This document shows, one piece after another, positions 11,171-23,499 of a DNA stretch of 64,000 bases. A program made the translations under genes and the position numbers. The notes under the pieces were generated by a model. It was not told the origin of the DNA. It saw only the letters and a list, made by a program, of their open reading frames with translations, and made no database searches. This stretch comes from Yponomeuta sedellus. Taxonomy: Eukaryota > Arthropoda > Insecta > Lepidoptera > Yponomeutidae. Location of the stretch: assembly GCA_934045075.1 (NCBI GenBank), contig OW203749.1, forward strand, positions 6,657,558 to 6,721,557. Reading direction: 5' to 3'. The first letter of the stretch is position 1. Each line of letters begins with the position of its first letter.

Positions 11171-14100
11171 TCACGCAAACTTGGAGCACTGTTGCCGCAG
11201 CGGCGGGGGCGGAAGTCGCAGGGACGCAACGCTGCTTTTCGTCGAAGACAGCTCTTTCCTCAGTCGCACAATGTCGATTTCAGCCTGCCTCTTACGCTGT
11301 AAATACACTGTTCATTTATTGATATGGTTGATCTGCCAATAAGAACAATAGGTAAAGTTTTGAGGGAAGTGGGAATAAAAAGTTGTACTGGTTATCGAAC
11401 TTTCTCCGTAATCCGACTTCAACATTGGTTGGAATAGGAACGCGTCCGCGCGATAAAATGTCACGTCATGCCTGGTTAGGTCGACGACGCGAGTAGCGAA
11501 TTTCCAGTACCTACCTACATTCATTGTCAAATTCGGACATTTCATCGCCCCATAAAACGCGTGACACGCGTCTCAGCACTACCGTTGTGGTTATATACTC
11601 TTTGGCACTACCTATAATGGTGGTTTACTCTTTCTTTTCCTCTGTGCTCATACTAATTAATCTAATTATACATTTAAAGGGGCTTCCAAACGGGCCATAT
11701 TTTTACTGCAATATGTGGCCGGCAACTATTGATGTCCCTCTCCTACTCACATGCTAGAAAAAGACACCAATGGTCGTCGGCCACGTAGGTATTGCAGTAA
11801 AAATATTACCAGTTTAGAAGTACCTTTAAACAAAGCACAGGTCTGTGTTGCTAAGGGCATCAAGGTTCAATCCGGCACTGACTTGAGGAGAGGAGCCGGA
11901 CACTTGGCTGAAAATGGTTACTGCGAAAGAAATTGGGCAAATCAATCAAGCGAAGCAATCCTGATTTCTGACCGCTTTTGACACTAAAGTGTAAGTACCT
12001 ACAGGTAAGTTTGTAAGTGTGCTGTATTCTCAAACTAATTGTCATAAAATTGTTGTACCTACATTACTTCCTTGTAACAAAGCATGGCACTACCTAAATA
12101 TTCAGCTACAATTTAAATTATCAATCTATTTATTTACTTGGTAAAAAAAATATGTCATGTACACCTATTGCAGTTGTCAATTAATTAGAAGTTCTTTTTT
12201 GACATCTATATTTATTTGTATTTCCGAGTGCTGCACGAGCACTGCTTAGTCGGAGCCACTTTGCATTTGGCACGCCCGCAAACTGCTCTTGTATTGTCTG
12301 TTAAATTGATCTGCTTGTGCTTAGTTCTGTTACTATTCTTGTGTGCCTAATTGCTATAAAATTTTGCTTTATGTTATTTTTTATCTGTCGTATACCTGCG
12401 TGTGTGAGTGTAGTTGCAAATAAATGTTTTTATCACTATCAACCAAGAGGACAGTATATTTCATTTACAGTTTATTTATCCTTACATGACCATTTTAGTA
12501 AACAAGATTCTACCCGTAGGTATAGTATGGATTTTAGTCGTAAAGCGCCATATTCCCATAAATGACGTACCTAATCGGGGAGACTATTTTAGATAACACG
12601 CTGTCAATTTTATAAACAAAGTTCATTAAGTTGCGAGAAAATATGTCGTTTTGGCATCAAATATCAATTTGGAGGTTAAAATCTTGTTTACTAAATTGGC
12701 CAAGTAAGAATAAATAGACTGTAGCTGTGTGTGTGAACGTAGATGCAAAAATGTTTTTATCAAGTATCAACCAAGAGGACAAACTGTATCATCTTTATCC
12801 TCAGCCTGCCGCTGCACATTGCTGAGCAAATGCCTTGTCCCCCACGTGCTATATCTCGCACTCATGTGGATGAAACGAACCTTGAGTTCGTTGGCGAGGC
12901 GCGCCTCGGCTTGAGCGACTCTCTGCCGCAACTCAGCGATGTCACGCATCAGCCGCGCCGCAGCCAACTTGTTATCAGCCTGCGGAGCATTGGGTTGTTA
13001 AGTTATGTTTGTTGATATCCAGCTATTGGGGGGTGGATCTGAAAGCGACAGTCTAACCTAACCTAACCCATCTCGCCGCTGCAGACTTGGGAGATACGTG
13101 AACGTGGACTTAGAAATGTAAAATTATGTACAGAGAAAGAATAGATTGTAGGTAATTATTAGTTCCGTATTTTATTTCATGAATAACATGTTTGCACCAC
13201 TTACTTATTTAAAACTGCCTGAAGTAGGTAATTTTGTCTGTGATTCCAACTGCTATACAAATTCTTAGATTGGATAGTCTGATAGTCAAATCGCCAACCG
13301 GATTCTTGCCGCTTCAGGTTGAGTCGTTGTCCACATTGTAAAATTATAAACGCATGATCAACTCACAACTTTTGAAGGTGCGTGTTTCGCGACGTTCCGG
13401 CAGACCATGGTCGGAAGGTTGGCGATGGAACAGGGAGTGAAGAGCTGGTCTGTCGTTGATTTTGTCACTCCTTGGATTGCCTGCGGGTGCGAGAAGGTTT
13501 CATAGGTTTAATTTCTTACCCTTAATTCGTTCATACGTACGGCATTGCCTAACGGTTCCTCGGTAAATGGAATCAGCTCACTGCCCGTTGTAAGATCGTA
13601 GCCCAAAATACACACTTTTCATAAAGTGCCTCTCCAACGCTGGAGTTGGCAGTCATCTCTTTACAGCGGTCTCTTTTCGATGCAATTCTGAAAAGCCGTG
13701 ATTTTAACACCGGTACATTCTTGTAAACTTTGCATGGCAATAAGTGATTTCTCTTAAAAAGCCAAGTCCATCGGCCTGAATTGAAAGCTGCCGCCAACCA
13801 ACAACGTCAGAAGTGGAAATCTATGTTTACTTTATCTAACCCTTAGCTACACAAGAAATTAAATAAGTCCTCGAATCCCGGTTTGCTGGAAGAACTCTTA
13901 CACGAAATAAGCTCGCCTTTATTATTTCTTAGTAATGTCCTGTTTAATGTTTCGTATGCAATAAAATATCATCATCAGGCTATAATAGTCCACTGTTGGA
14001 CATAGCCCTCCCCTAATGAGCACCATTCGGCCCTATCTTCAGGTTGCAACGTCATCCCTCCAGGCCCTAGTCTAATACTTATATCGTTTTTCAATAGAAT

Positions 14101-17100
14101 GATATAAGCACGACAATGGTTGTTATTTGCCTCAATTTGGTAGTCTACAAAGCAATAGCAGTACAATTTCCAGGGGAATACCCGCGCAAATTAAATAGGC
14201 ATCTCTCTATAAGAAGATCGAATCGCGTAAGGTGCCGAGTTAAGTAGCACCAGTTATAACATTCCAATGCGGTTGGTTACCAGACTACCGTGAATTGTGT
14301 GTGAATGACACGACCATTACCGGACTAATATGACTATATTGAACAATCTATGCATTTTAGAGACTCACCCCCCTGGTCGGAGGGCGTCCTACATTACGTT
14401 TGCCGAGTCGCGGTCTCCACTCAAGAACACGTTTACTCCATCTATTGTTGGTTCATCAATAAAGTATAATTAAAACGTTTGGCAGCACAGCGGCCAGAAT
14501 GGCGCAGGATCGTAAACAGCCAAGTACGTGAGTTCGAGGTTCAGCGTAAAGTTGACCTTGATACCAAACGCGACCAGTTAAAGGCTCGCCCACCTGCTGC
14601 CATAACATACAACTATGAGAACGGCATTCTCACGTGCCCTCAGGGTGCACGGAGTTTCGCCCCGAAGATAGGCTACACAAGCCATCTTCGAGCGCACCAG
14701 CGACATATCTCTGATAGGGGTCAAAGTGGTCGCCATGGCCGAAGTCGGTCGGAGCAATCATCATCATAATTTAAAAGAAATAGAAATTAAACAAATCCAT
14801 TTCAAGCAATACCTGAGCGACAGCTGTTCTGGCATGCTGCAAATGGTGAGACTCCTCCTTCTCGAGGTGCCGCTTCAGATGCTCTATCTCACTCACGTAC
14901 CCGTGCTGCTCCCTCTCCAGTCTCTGATTAGCTTGCTTCAGCGCCTGTGGCATAACAACAACGATTAATGCATAGATTCTAGATTTTATGAAGTTTAAGT
15001 GTACATACATACACATACATAACCTCACGCCTGTATCCCAGAGGGGCAGGCAGAGACCAGGGACTGCCAATTGCCACGATCCTGACAGATCACCTTCGCT
15101 TCATCAACTCTCATAAGTCGTTGCATGCAAGCACGCCGGTTCCGGGTACTTTTTATCTTATCCTTTGCTAAAACATCCACTATTTTATCGATGTATGTCC
15201 GCCTGGGACGTCCCTTAGCAGCCCTTCCACTCACATTCGCAATATATTGTTACGGGCTAGGGTTCTGGATTTGGATGTAAAACTCCAATGCCAGTAGACA
15301 TACGAGTCATTATTGCTTGCAGCGTTTATTGTTTACTAAAACGCAGCGGTGACTATTCGATAGGCTTCTAGATGGTTTGGGATAGGGCCGCGACAATATA
15401 TTTGTTTCGTCCATCTTCCTTCATCCTCTCCACATGTCCAAACCAACGCAACATTCGTTTCTCAATTCTAGTCACGTAATAGGTAGTAATTGTATAGGTA
15501 CGTAACCTAATAATTTATTTTTCGAGGGTTATGCCAGACTCTTACCGGCCAAAACCCCTTGGTGTTCCGTGTATCGCCGTGCAGCAGAGCCACGGGAACG
15601 CTCTTGCAATCATCCGGAGCCCCACTAGTGTCAGTCCTGTTGGACCCCTTCATTTACCGTTATCTTCCAGGTGTGAGCGGTTCTAACAAGTTCTAACAGC
15701 AATTAGCACTCCACTGCTTCGTGAAGTCGGATTAAACTAACCCAACGATTCGGCGTGTCTGGGGGCGTTTTCCAAAGGAAGACTGGCCTCTGAAAAGCCG
15801 TCGTCTTTCACACATCCTTGGCATAATGACCCAACATCATAAGGGGGTATGGATATTTTGGGGTGTCTTTGTTCAGTCTACTCCAGCTATCCACCCAATC
15901 AAACAGTTGGGCCCTAATGCGCCAAACTCCTATGATGATGACAAAAATTAAATTGAGTTGGCCCGTGACATGTTTTGCCAGCAACCAACTGGGTTAGGCA
16001 AAGAGGGTCATAGAAATATATCATGCTTTATAATCTAGGTAACGAGAAGTCTTAGGGCCTGCGCAGACGAGGGACTATCCCCGAGTGCTTTTTTATCCGT
16101 CGATATGGATATCTTATAAATTGTTCGAGTAACGCACACGAAGGACTAAAAGTACCCCGTACAAAAAGTCCCTTTAAGTTACCGAGGACATCAAGAGACC
16201 GGAGTGGACAAAAGTTAGGTGTTCTCTTTAAAAACGCTTTTTCTTTTTCAACTTCATGTACCTAAATTACAACACAATGCAATCTCAGAATATTTGCTTC
16301 CATAGCGTACGCTTCACTCAATTTCCGGGGAACAAAATGACCGCACACCGTAGGCGATGAATCCGCGACAAGTGCTCGGGGACATTTTTTACGATACAGG
16401 ATTCGTCTGCGCGGGCTCACGCTACAGGACTAGTGGAATTTTGACGGCAACATTGTTTTTAAATACGACACAGCTGAAGGTATAGGTACATTATTTCTCC
16501 TTTGACAAATTTCCCGGGTCTTTGAATACTCTCGAATGTCAGATTATATATGAACCTGAAATTTGGGAGCACACAAAGCCCCAAGATACGCAGAGCATGT
16601 TCGCGCGAGAATCGATCGCGCGACGTAATCATGAATCTGTGGTCATTCATTCACCACTCAGTCGTTCCGGTGCCGTCGCTCGTGCCGCTCGCTCGCTACT
16701 AATTTATCCATCCATCTGCACACACATTCGCACGGTGACATACGCGCGTGATAAGTGCTCGAATTCTCGTGTAGTGATAGACATTTGGTGACTAATTAAC
16801 TTTATCAGCTCAAAGAACAATATTAGACTATAAGGGAATTAGGGAACAGTGCAGGACTGGACTTCGCTGAAGCGTACCAGATGCCGATAAATGGCAACTA
16901 TAACTGCTAAATATGTAAACCATGTGTACCTATGCTCACAATAAATATTCTTATTCTTGAGTGAACCACAAAATTAAAAACAAACCTTCATCTTGTCGCG
17001 CTTCTCGTAATGACATTCGTCGATCTTCCTCTTGAGTTTCCTTCTCAGCTCTTCAAGAAGGTTCGAGAGGGTGACGCGGTTCGCCTCCAGCTCTGCTCGC

Positions 17101-20001
17101 TGCTGGACTATCTGGTTGATGGCCGTGAGCAGTTTTATACCTTTGGAAAATATGAATAATTAAAATAAGTCATCGGAACTGTATTGTTTAAGAATAAGCA
17201 TGACGAAGATTTTTAAATCCTCTTCCATGTGGACACACATTTTTTACAGAAAAAGCTATATTTAATTAATACAATTAAGTTTAACGAAGGCCTTTTAGAT
17301 CTGTAAGAAAACAGCTCGCCGTGTCCTGGCGTCGAATCTGACGTCACGCTCAGGTCAACAAACATCGTAATCACTAACAAAGCGTGTGAAGTTTACCAAT
17401 GTTAACCTAAACGTGATGTCACTCAGTGTGGTTCATAGATAAGTATACTTTACTGGGTGTGGCTGTTCAGTTAAAATGGCGGATTTTATTACAAGTATTG
17501 GTAATCTCTTTTTTTTATAAAACTAAATCAGTGTTTTAAATCTTAACTTTTTTCTCATAAAGATACAATCTGCCCTTCTATTACGTAGTAATTTTTTTTA
17601 CATCCGTGTACGTAGTATTCCACTCTATCGAGTTAAACATTTATACGACTACCTACCTATACTATTTTTATTTTTAATGCACTAACCCGTGCTAAGGACA
17701 ATTTTCTTATGCGACTCCAAATTTTCAAAATATGTACATTTGCATTTGCATATTATTAATTTTAGTTTGGATTGATCAGATTAGTGACGCATTAAAAATC
17801 ATTTAAACCCCTAAAAATAGCCCCAATTCTTTTTGGGCCCTTAAAAAAGCCCAATAAGCATATTTCCGCCCTAAATTTGGGGCTATAAGCCCCAAGTTGG
17901 GAAGCCTGTTCTAACCTCAAAATTGACATTGATGCCATAACTCGATATTTTCTCGCAAGTTTATGAATTTTGTAAAATTGGCAGCGTGTTAGTGTCCCAG
18001 TCATACTTTACCGGTAGAATCTTGTTTACTAAAATATACTAGTAAGGACAAATAGACCGTACGATCCCTGTCATGTCAATCGTTTTGCAGTTTGGCCAAC
18101 TGAAAGCCGTTAATAGATAGGGATGTTCGAGAAAGCTGGATGTACGGGCAACCGCTCATGTATGTATCATAAGTAGGTCGCTTAGGTTAGCATTGTTATT
18201 CGCTTTATTACTTCATTTGGACAATATGAAGTAATAAAGCGAATAACAATGCTTTATTACTTCATATTAATAAAGCATTAAAAAAGGACCAAAATTATAT
18301 AAATTTTGGTCCTTCGAGCCGGATTATAAGACGTACGCTGTTCATTGATGCTGTAGCGCTGCGCGGCTGGCTGGTAGCTGCAGCCCTCGGGGCTCGGGGC
18401 TCCAGAGTCAGTATCTCGTGGCTGACACGAGGACTGCGTGCCGGAGAAACTCAAGTAGCTCTCCTGGGAGGAGTCCTGGATAACGAAGCAGTTTAGTAAT
18501 AGTTTATGTAAGGGGCCATCCATAAATGAAGTCACACGAATTTCGTGATTTTTTCAAACCCTCCCCGTCCTTGTCACAGCTGGTCACATTGTGAGTCTCC
18601 CCCCTCCCTCAAGGTGGCGATCACAGAACAGTTAAGAACAGAAGAAACAGAACAGAACAGTGCTATAGTTAGCACCGCCGCCGCCGTAGTAGCGCTATAA
18701 GGCGTTAGTACTAATTGTCATGTCTTCTTTTATAACGCGTCTTTGGAAAAAGTGATCATAAATGTTGATAAATATAGTAGGTACATAGCTTTAAAAAAAC
18801 TATTTAGAGGCTTAAAATTCCACCCATGCCGGGATTCGAACCCGCGATATCTGGCTATCCGTGCCAGCGCTCTTTCCAACTGATCTAATGGGCGACTCAC
18901 CGGCATCAGTGAAAAATCGAACCTCTTTACAATATTCTCTGTATTACGTAATTGAGAATATTGTAAAGAGGTTCGCAATTTTTTTAAAAAGAATATTGTA
19001 GTACATAGCTATTTTCAGAACCTATACTGAAAAGAACTTAAGTACAAGAGCTAGGACGTTAAAGCAGTTTTTCCAAAAACGGTGGTTTTTAGCGGAAATC
19101 GAGTCATTCTAGGTACTAGACTTGTAGGTGTCGCGGCGACATTCGCAAAGCGGTGGGCAGTGACTGGAAGAGGAGAGCTTAAGATCAGGCTCTGTGGCGT
19201 GTATTGGGAGAGGCCTATGGCCAGCAGTGGACTAATACCAGCTTATTATGAAGATGATGAACGCCTCAATAGGTTCTGTAGTGTAAGCTAACATAGTTTA
19301 AGCTACTTGTAAATATCAATCCTTCGACATTCAGTCAGTCTTGATTGAGCACTACTAGTTCCATTCAATATCACCCAGAACGCTCCACCCTACATGGCGA
19401 CCCTGCCTTGTTTGGTGCGTGCGAGCGCGCATCGAAAAAAAAGAAAAAAAAACGTGTGATGGATATTCAAAATGCAAATGAAGTGACAAAATAGACTTTT
19501 AATTGTGCCAATAAAATAACGCGCCAAAATGTGCAATTCAAATGTGCCAAAAGCCCAAAACAGGACATTATCACCCAAATTGGGTAACATTTTAAATAGA
19601 AAAATAACATCGAACTGCATATTGGTTTTTCTTGGTGCATGTTGCCATTGTTTTGCTGTTAGTAGCAATAAATTATACTAGCCATCAGATACTGCAAGAA
19701 ATGCTTCAACAAGCGTGTGGATCGTGGCGTTCGACTCCGGCATGTTGCGCCTACACTAGTTGTAAGGCCCACCCGCCCAACACCGGACAGACTCAGCAGA
19801 TGCACCCAGCCTATGGACCAGCTCAGGCCCAGCGAGCGATGTTCGATGTTCTCCCAGAACGCTCCACCCTACAGTTTGAACCAAGGATGGATTACTCACC
19901 AGAGACTTGTACTTGGGAAGGTCATCGCTGGTAAAACGCACGCTGTGCAGCGGGTTTCGCGGCAGCTTGTGGGATCCAGGGCTCAGGGTTTTGAGCGCCA
20001 T
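11171..20001 (-). CDS. Coiled-coil protein of unknown function, six exons, 250 aa
   Basis: Exons in transcript order: 20001-19900, 18475-18337, 17140-16986, 14944-14813, 12979-12881, 11296-11171; all junctions are GT-AG, phases agree, total 753 nt. Exon 1 starts MALKTLSPGSHKLPRNPLHS in good context (ACAAAATGG). Residues 35-80 are Ser/Gln rich and probably disordered. From about residue 82 the protein is a long charged heptad-rich coiled coil (for example LLTAINQIVQQRAELEANR, LKQANQRLEREQ, DIAELRQRVAQAEARLANEL). It ends with a proline run (LPPPPL) and CSKFA. No catalytic motif, signal peptide or membrane segment was seen. A possible polyadenylation signal lies on the minus strand at 10979-10974. 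I do not recognise a family; a structural or adaptor role is only inference. Exon 1 is the least certain exon. Confidence 0.72.
12468..12721. mobile_element. 254-bp TA-flanked MITE, copy 1
   Basis: Begins CAGTTTATTTATCC and ends GAATAAATAGACTG; TA stands on both sides (12466-12467, 12722-12723). The long terminal inverted repeats include CTAAATTGGCCAAGTAAG on the right. The length is exactly that of the better copy at 57892. Sits in the last intron of the coiled-coil gene. Confidence 0.8.
13970..14060 (-). repeat. LINE 3'-end fragment
   Basis: Reverse complement of the C-terminal coding end seen elsewhere as WRSLGEGYVQQW followed by a stop codon and a short trinucleotide tail (here GATGAT). 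Confidence 0.7.
14330..14430 (-). repeat. LINE coding fragment (C-terminal part)
   Basis: On the minus strand it reads VLEWRPRLGKR-like text followed by GRPPT-like text. It matches, in the opposite orientation, the copy at 33555-33725. Confidence 0.65.
15022..15240 (-). repeat. LINE C-terminal coding fragment, family Y
   Basis: The minus strand encodes GRPRRTYIDKIVDVLAKDK, then STRNRRACMQRLM and VDEAKVICQDR...YPSGIQA-like text, the usual end of a lepidopteran LINE polyprotein. Related pieces lie at 20030, 45735 and 59905. Confidence 0.7.
16055..16416. mobile_element. Harbinger-like MITE, copy with eroded right end
   Basis: Related in inverted orientation to the element at 53986-54350. GCGCAGACGA at 16061-16070 and its reverse complement at 16403-16412 mark the ends. 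TTA is present on the left only. Confidence 0.7.
17145..17660. other. Intron of coiled-coil gene, nothing recognised
   Basis: AT-rich intron sequence between the second and third exons. No coding potential or known repeat was identified. Confidence 0.5.
17664..17706 (-). repeat. SINE family A tail fragment (copy 6)
   Basis: Only the 3' terminal segment TTTAATGCACTAACCCGTGC remains, in reverse orientation. Confidence 0.7.
17910..18061. mobile_element. Partial copy of the 254-bp TA-flanked MITE family
   Basis: Contains GATATTTTCTCGCAAGTTTA and GTAGAATCTTGTTTACTAAA, shared with the intact copy at 57892, but lacks the left terminus. Confidence 0.65.
18191..18251. repeat. Perfect 26-bp inverted repeat
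   Basis: Arms 18191-18216 and 18226-18251 (CATTGTTATTCGCTTTATTA...) flank a 9-nt loop. A further partial repeat of the arm follows to about 18279. Confidence 0.95.
18284..18314. repeat. 13-bp hairpin next to a splice donor
   Basis: AAGGACCAAAATT (18284-18296) pairs with 18302-18314. It lies 21 bp beyond the donor of the second exon of the coiled-coil gene in transcript direction. Confidence 0.9.
18786..18956 (-). repeat. SINE family A, copy 7
   Basis: Full head and tail in reverse orientation. The leader GAGGTTCGATTTTTCACTG is slightly diverged. Lies in the first intron of the coiled-coil gene. Confidence 0.85.
19120..19266 (+). repeat. LINE 3'-end fragment
   Basis: Contains GGGAGAGGCCTATGGCCAGC and the QQW-type end followed by a GAAGATGATGA tail, as in the other LINE ends in this window. 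Confidence 0.55.
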
Positions 20002-20029
20002 TTTGTCTGGGGGCCGATATAACGTAAAC

Positions 20030-20175
20030 TCGCGCTTGTATCCCGGAGGGGTAAGCAGAGACCAGGGTTTTCTACTTGCCATGATCCTATCAATTTGTTT
20101 ACCAATAATCGTAGCCGTTGCGTGCATGCAACGTCTCTGAATTGCATTGCGACTTTCAGACACGCTGGTATGTGG
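20030..20175 (-). repeat. LINE family Y fragment
   Basis: The segment from GTATCCCGGAGGGGTAAGCA to TTGCGTGCATGCAACG matches the copies at 15022 and 59905. It lies directly upstream of the coiled-coil gene start. Confidence 0.65.
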
Positions 20176-20204
20176 TACATTTTATCTAATTAAAGGCTCC
20201 TTGA

Positions 20205-20395
20205 ATGATAATATAAAAATGAATCACGGAATGTGTTGGTAAACGCAAATCTCGAGAGCAGCTGAACCGATTTCGCTAATTCTTTTTTTTATATCCTTAA
20301 AGTACGAGGATGGTTCTTACGAAGGGGAAAATGACGAAAAAAAAAAAGAATCGCGTGTTAGGCGGTACGAAGTTCGCTGGTTCAGCTAATTAATA
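20205..20395 (+). mobile_element. Lep1-like non-autonomous Helitron, copy 1
   Basis: Contains ATATAAAAATGAATCAC near the start, CTCGAGAGCAGCTGAACCGA internally, and GGCGGTACGAAGTTCGCTGG near the 3' end before CAGCTAAT. The better copies start with TC and end CTAG|T. Confidence 0.7.
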
Positions 20396-20825
20396 ATAAA
20401 GAAAAAAATATATACACAACATTTATAATTTTTATTTTAAATGTTGCAAGTAATGAGGGATTTTCTTTTTTTTTTATTAATACTGCCCTAGTCGCTGGAT
20501 AGATGGCGCTGAACTTGGTAAGTTACTGCGAGGTACGGAAACCCACATTTTATTTATTATTTCTCTTGGATTTTTAAGATCATTAAACGAAACTTACATT
20601 AAGTAATGTATCACTTACATCACACGTTGAAATAAAATTACAAGGAAAAGAAAACAAAATAACGATATTTTGTCGATCAATGTTTATTAATCGTCTCAAA
20701 TCGTAAGACACAGCTAGTAACGTAGTCAGTTCAGCGGCATCTACACACTTCTTGAGAACTCCTTTTTTTATACTCAAAATAGAAAATCTCCTATTGGTTA
20801 TTACGATAGAAGCTTCATTTTTATT

Positions 20826-20915
20826 TTCATAAACCGAGTGAATGGAATCGAAGTAGGCGCGGTCAGGTGCAGGATGGATGACCGTCTCGTAACTACCGGT
20901 TGTGGCATTTTTCTG
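20826..20915 (+). repeat. 5S-like SINE family fragment
   Basis: Contains GCGCGGTCAGGTGCAGGATG followed by GATGACCGTCTCG, resembling the internal promoter region of 5S rRNA. Confidence 0.55.
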
Positions 20916-21543
20916 ACAGTTGTGACAAACACACAAGACTTTTAAACGTATATGATTTTCAAATGAAATAAATAAATGATATAGATAGATACAGAACACT
21001 TTATATATAAATAAAAAAAAATATTTTTTAAATTAAATTTTGATGTAAGGATTTTTTTATGCTTTTTAAGTCGCTTTTTTTCCTTCCTTTTTTATATTTA
21101 TATTTTTAATTATTAAAATAGATCTGCAATTCTTCGCACCTGAACAACCGCCTATTCTCGAGGTAGCCGTCAGACTCTGCGCCAAATTTGCACAAACTTC
21201 ATGTCGACGGGGACGCGAGTTGCGGGACATAGCGTCTGCCTACATGGTGCTTGCTATAAATTAGCGAAAATCTAGCCTTTCTATTGAAATAAAAAGTATT
21301 GTAAGAACCTAAAGCGTGAAAACCCTTTCTAGTAAATAGATCGGTCTTTATTGTCCACCTGTATTTTGCAGACATAATTGTTCTTTAAAGAATACCTACA
21401 ATCGACGGTCTTGATGATCAAAATGATCACTACTAGACAACCTTAAGATAGATTGGACTGAAAGAAGATGGGTAGGTAGGTAGGTGTTCATAATGAAAAA
21501 TGAAATAAGACATAAAACATCAATTAATTGACTTACATAATCT

Positions 21544-21606
21544 ATTGTAGACTTTTAGTCCGCATTTACTAACGGGTGTTGTAAATCCGGACTAAAAGTC
21601 TACAAT
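21544..21606. repeat. 19-bp perfect inverted repeat
   Basis: ATTGTAGACTTTTAGTCCG at 21544-21562 pairs with 21588-21606. The loop itself contains a shorter inverted pair (ATTTAC/GTAAAT). Confidence 0.93.
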
Positions 21607-21639
21607 GTGTTGTGCTTACGAAAGTTTTACATAATCTAT

Positions 21640-21826
21640 GTTAAAAAATATAAAAATGAATCGCTGAATGTGTTGGTAAGCGCAAATCTCGAGAGCAACT
21701 GAATCGATGTCGCTAATTCTTTTTTTAGAATATTCCTTGAAGTATGAGGATGTTTCTTACGGAGAGAATAATAAAAAAATTAAAGAATCGACTGTTAGGC
21801 GGTACGAAGTTCGCTGGCTAGTTTAA
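21640..21826 (+). mobile_element. Lep1-like Helitron, copy 2
   Basis: Same body as the copy at 20205 (GAATGTGTTGGTAAGCGCAA, then CTGTTAGGCGGTACGAAGTT). The end is GCTGGCTAGT. Confidence 0.72.
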
Positions 21827-22499
21827 ATAAACATAATATATAAGTAGTGATATTAATAATATACTTAGATGGATGCACATTTAGATAAAGAAATAAATAC
21901 CAAATATTTGGTTTTTACGTATGTTGATACTTAAGTAATGTTACATTACAATATATGAGTATAATTAGTAAACATAAATAAATGTAATAAAATAAGAGAA
22001 ATTATAATAAGCCTACAAAAACCGTACATACATATTGAAGACAATAATTACAAATTGTCCAACCATACCTTTTCCCTTTTGTTCTTTTTTTGCATACCTA
22101 CCGATCTTTCTTCCACCTCCCGCGGGTTACTGGTAGATTATGCTTATGGCATTAATTCACATTAGTTAAGTGCAACAAAAGCATTGATATAAAATTAATG
22201 TTTCATTAAAAAGTACTTAATTAAATATCTAAAAATCTATCACGGATGAACCGTTTGCACATCTAACAATTCGCGGTTAACAAGACCGGTGATTACAAGC
22301 ACCCTGTATAAGCTATAACATGCCGTACCAAGTACGGCCGAGCGTGTATCGTAAAAAATATAAAATCATAGCGTTTGCGGCGTAGCCCTTTTGCCAATGA
22401 TCCGCCATTTTGGAGCGCTTTATGCATCCGCATTCTATTTCATTTATGATTGAGGTCTGCTGCCAGCATCTGTAAACTTTTTTAGGGTTCCATATATCG

Positions 22500-22890
22500 A
22501 TATCAACCCTTGTACGTTCCCACTACTACGGCACAGGTGTCTCCATGCATCGCAGGAAGGTTAGGCCATACTCCACCTAACCTTCCTGCGATGGATTGTA
22601 AGATAGTGGCGGGCCTTACTATCAGAAGTATTCAACCCGCCCATAGAGCCTCTGACATGGTTTAACGACTGGCTCAACGTTTTTGACATTACATGACAGC
22701 CAGCACCAACGGCTCAACGTTCCTTGCGAAGCACGGATACGCTCGGAAAAAATGTCCCTGGCGCTAGTCACGGGACGGTCACCCAATCTGCACCTGACCG
22801 CGCCTGATGTTGCACCCATTATGTCCCCACCAAGGGGCACAGTTCTCCTCCCTAAGGAAGGTATAGGCCATACTCCACCACGGGGGCCAA
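22500..22890. repeat. 5S-like SINE family, two diverged pieces in opposite orientation
   Basis: The left part reads ATCAACCCTTGTACGTTCCC (reverse end of the family). The part from 22625 reads GGTTTAACGACTGGCTCAAC to CACCAAGGGGCACAG. The boundary carries an inverted ACCTTCCTGCGATG motif. Confidence 0.5.
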
Positions 22891-23499
22891 GTCTTTTTTT
22901 CCGGAGGGAAATCTGACAGATACCCGGCGTCTCGGGGAAAACGCCGGGTTATGTGGGGCTCGCACCCACTAAAACCCCTCCGGTGTTCCGCCTCCCGCCA
23001 TTCACACCGAGCTACGTGAATCGCAAAGACACCTCCGCAACTCGGCTGGCACGGGGGCCAAGTCCAAACCTAACCTAGTTTGGAATCAGTACAGGTGACT
23101 GTTGTGGAAGTTATTATCATAATTATCATCACATTACTGCATACCGCAGTCCCAAATGTTGGACCATGGTTGCCGTAATTCGAAAGCAGCATGAAATTAT
23201 GGCACCCCGTCACGCCACAGCTGAAGTTTTGAACACGCAAATGTGACAGCAGCGACAAATGCTGATTAGTTGATCGTCAACGTTTATTACGAGACAGGTA
23301 GGCTGCGTGTTTATTGTTAAATTGACGATTGTATGGCGAAACCTTGACGTGTTTAATTTATTAATAGTGTGCTCTAAAATCTATATAACTAAATGAGTGA
23401 ACAACATACTTATTATTACTTGTCATACATATCAAACATATTAGAACAAAAAAAAAATGGTCCCAACTGAAAATCAGTTTTGCTGGTGATGTTTTCTTC

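Noticed and set aside
13573..13797. 74-codon minus-strand frame starting MAAAFNSGRWTWLF
   Set aside because: A related piece (CTTTCAATTCAGGCCGATCG) occurs at 33880 without the frame, so it is repeat-derived.
19756..20163. 135-codon minus-strand frame over the first exon of the coiled-coil gene
   Set aside because: It uses a different frame from the exon and runs into LINE family Y sequence; the spliced model fits better.
20583..20999. 138-codon minus-strand open frame
   Set aside because: Its middle (KNATTGSYETVIHPAPDRAYF-like, in pieces) is the antisense translation of the 5S-like repeat, also open at 46310-46555; the rest shows no family similarity.
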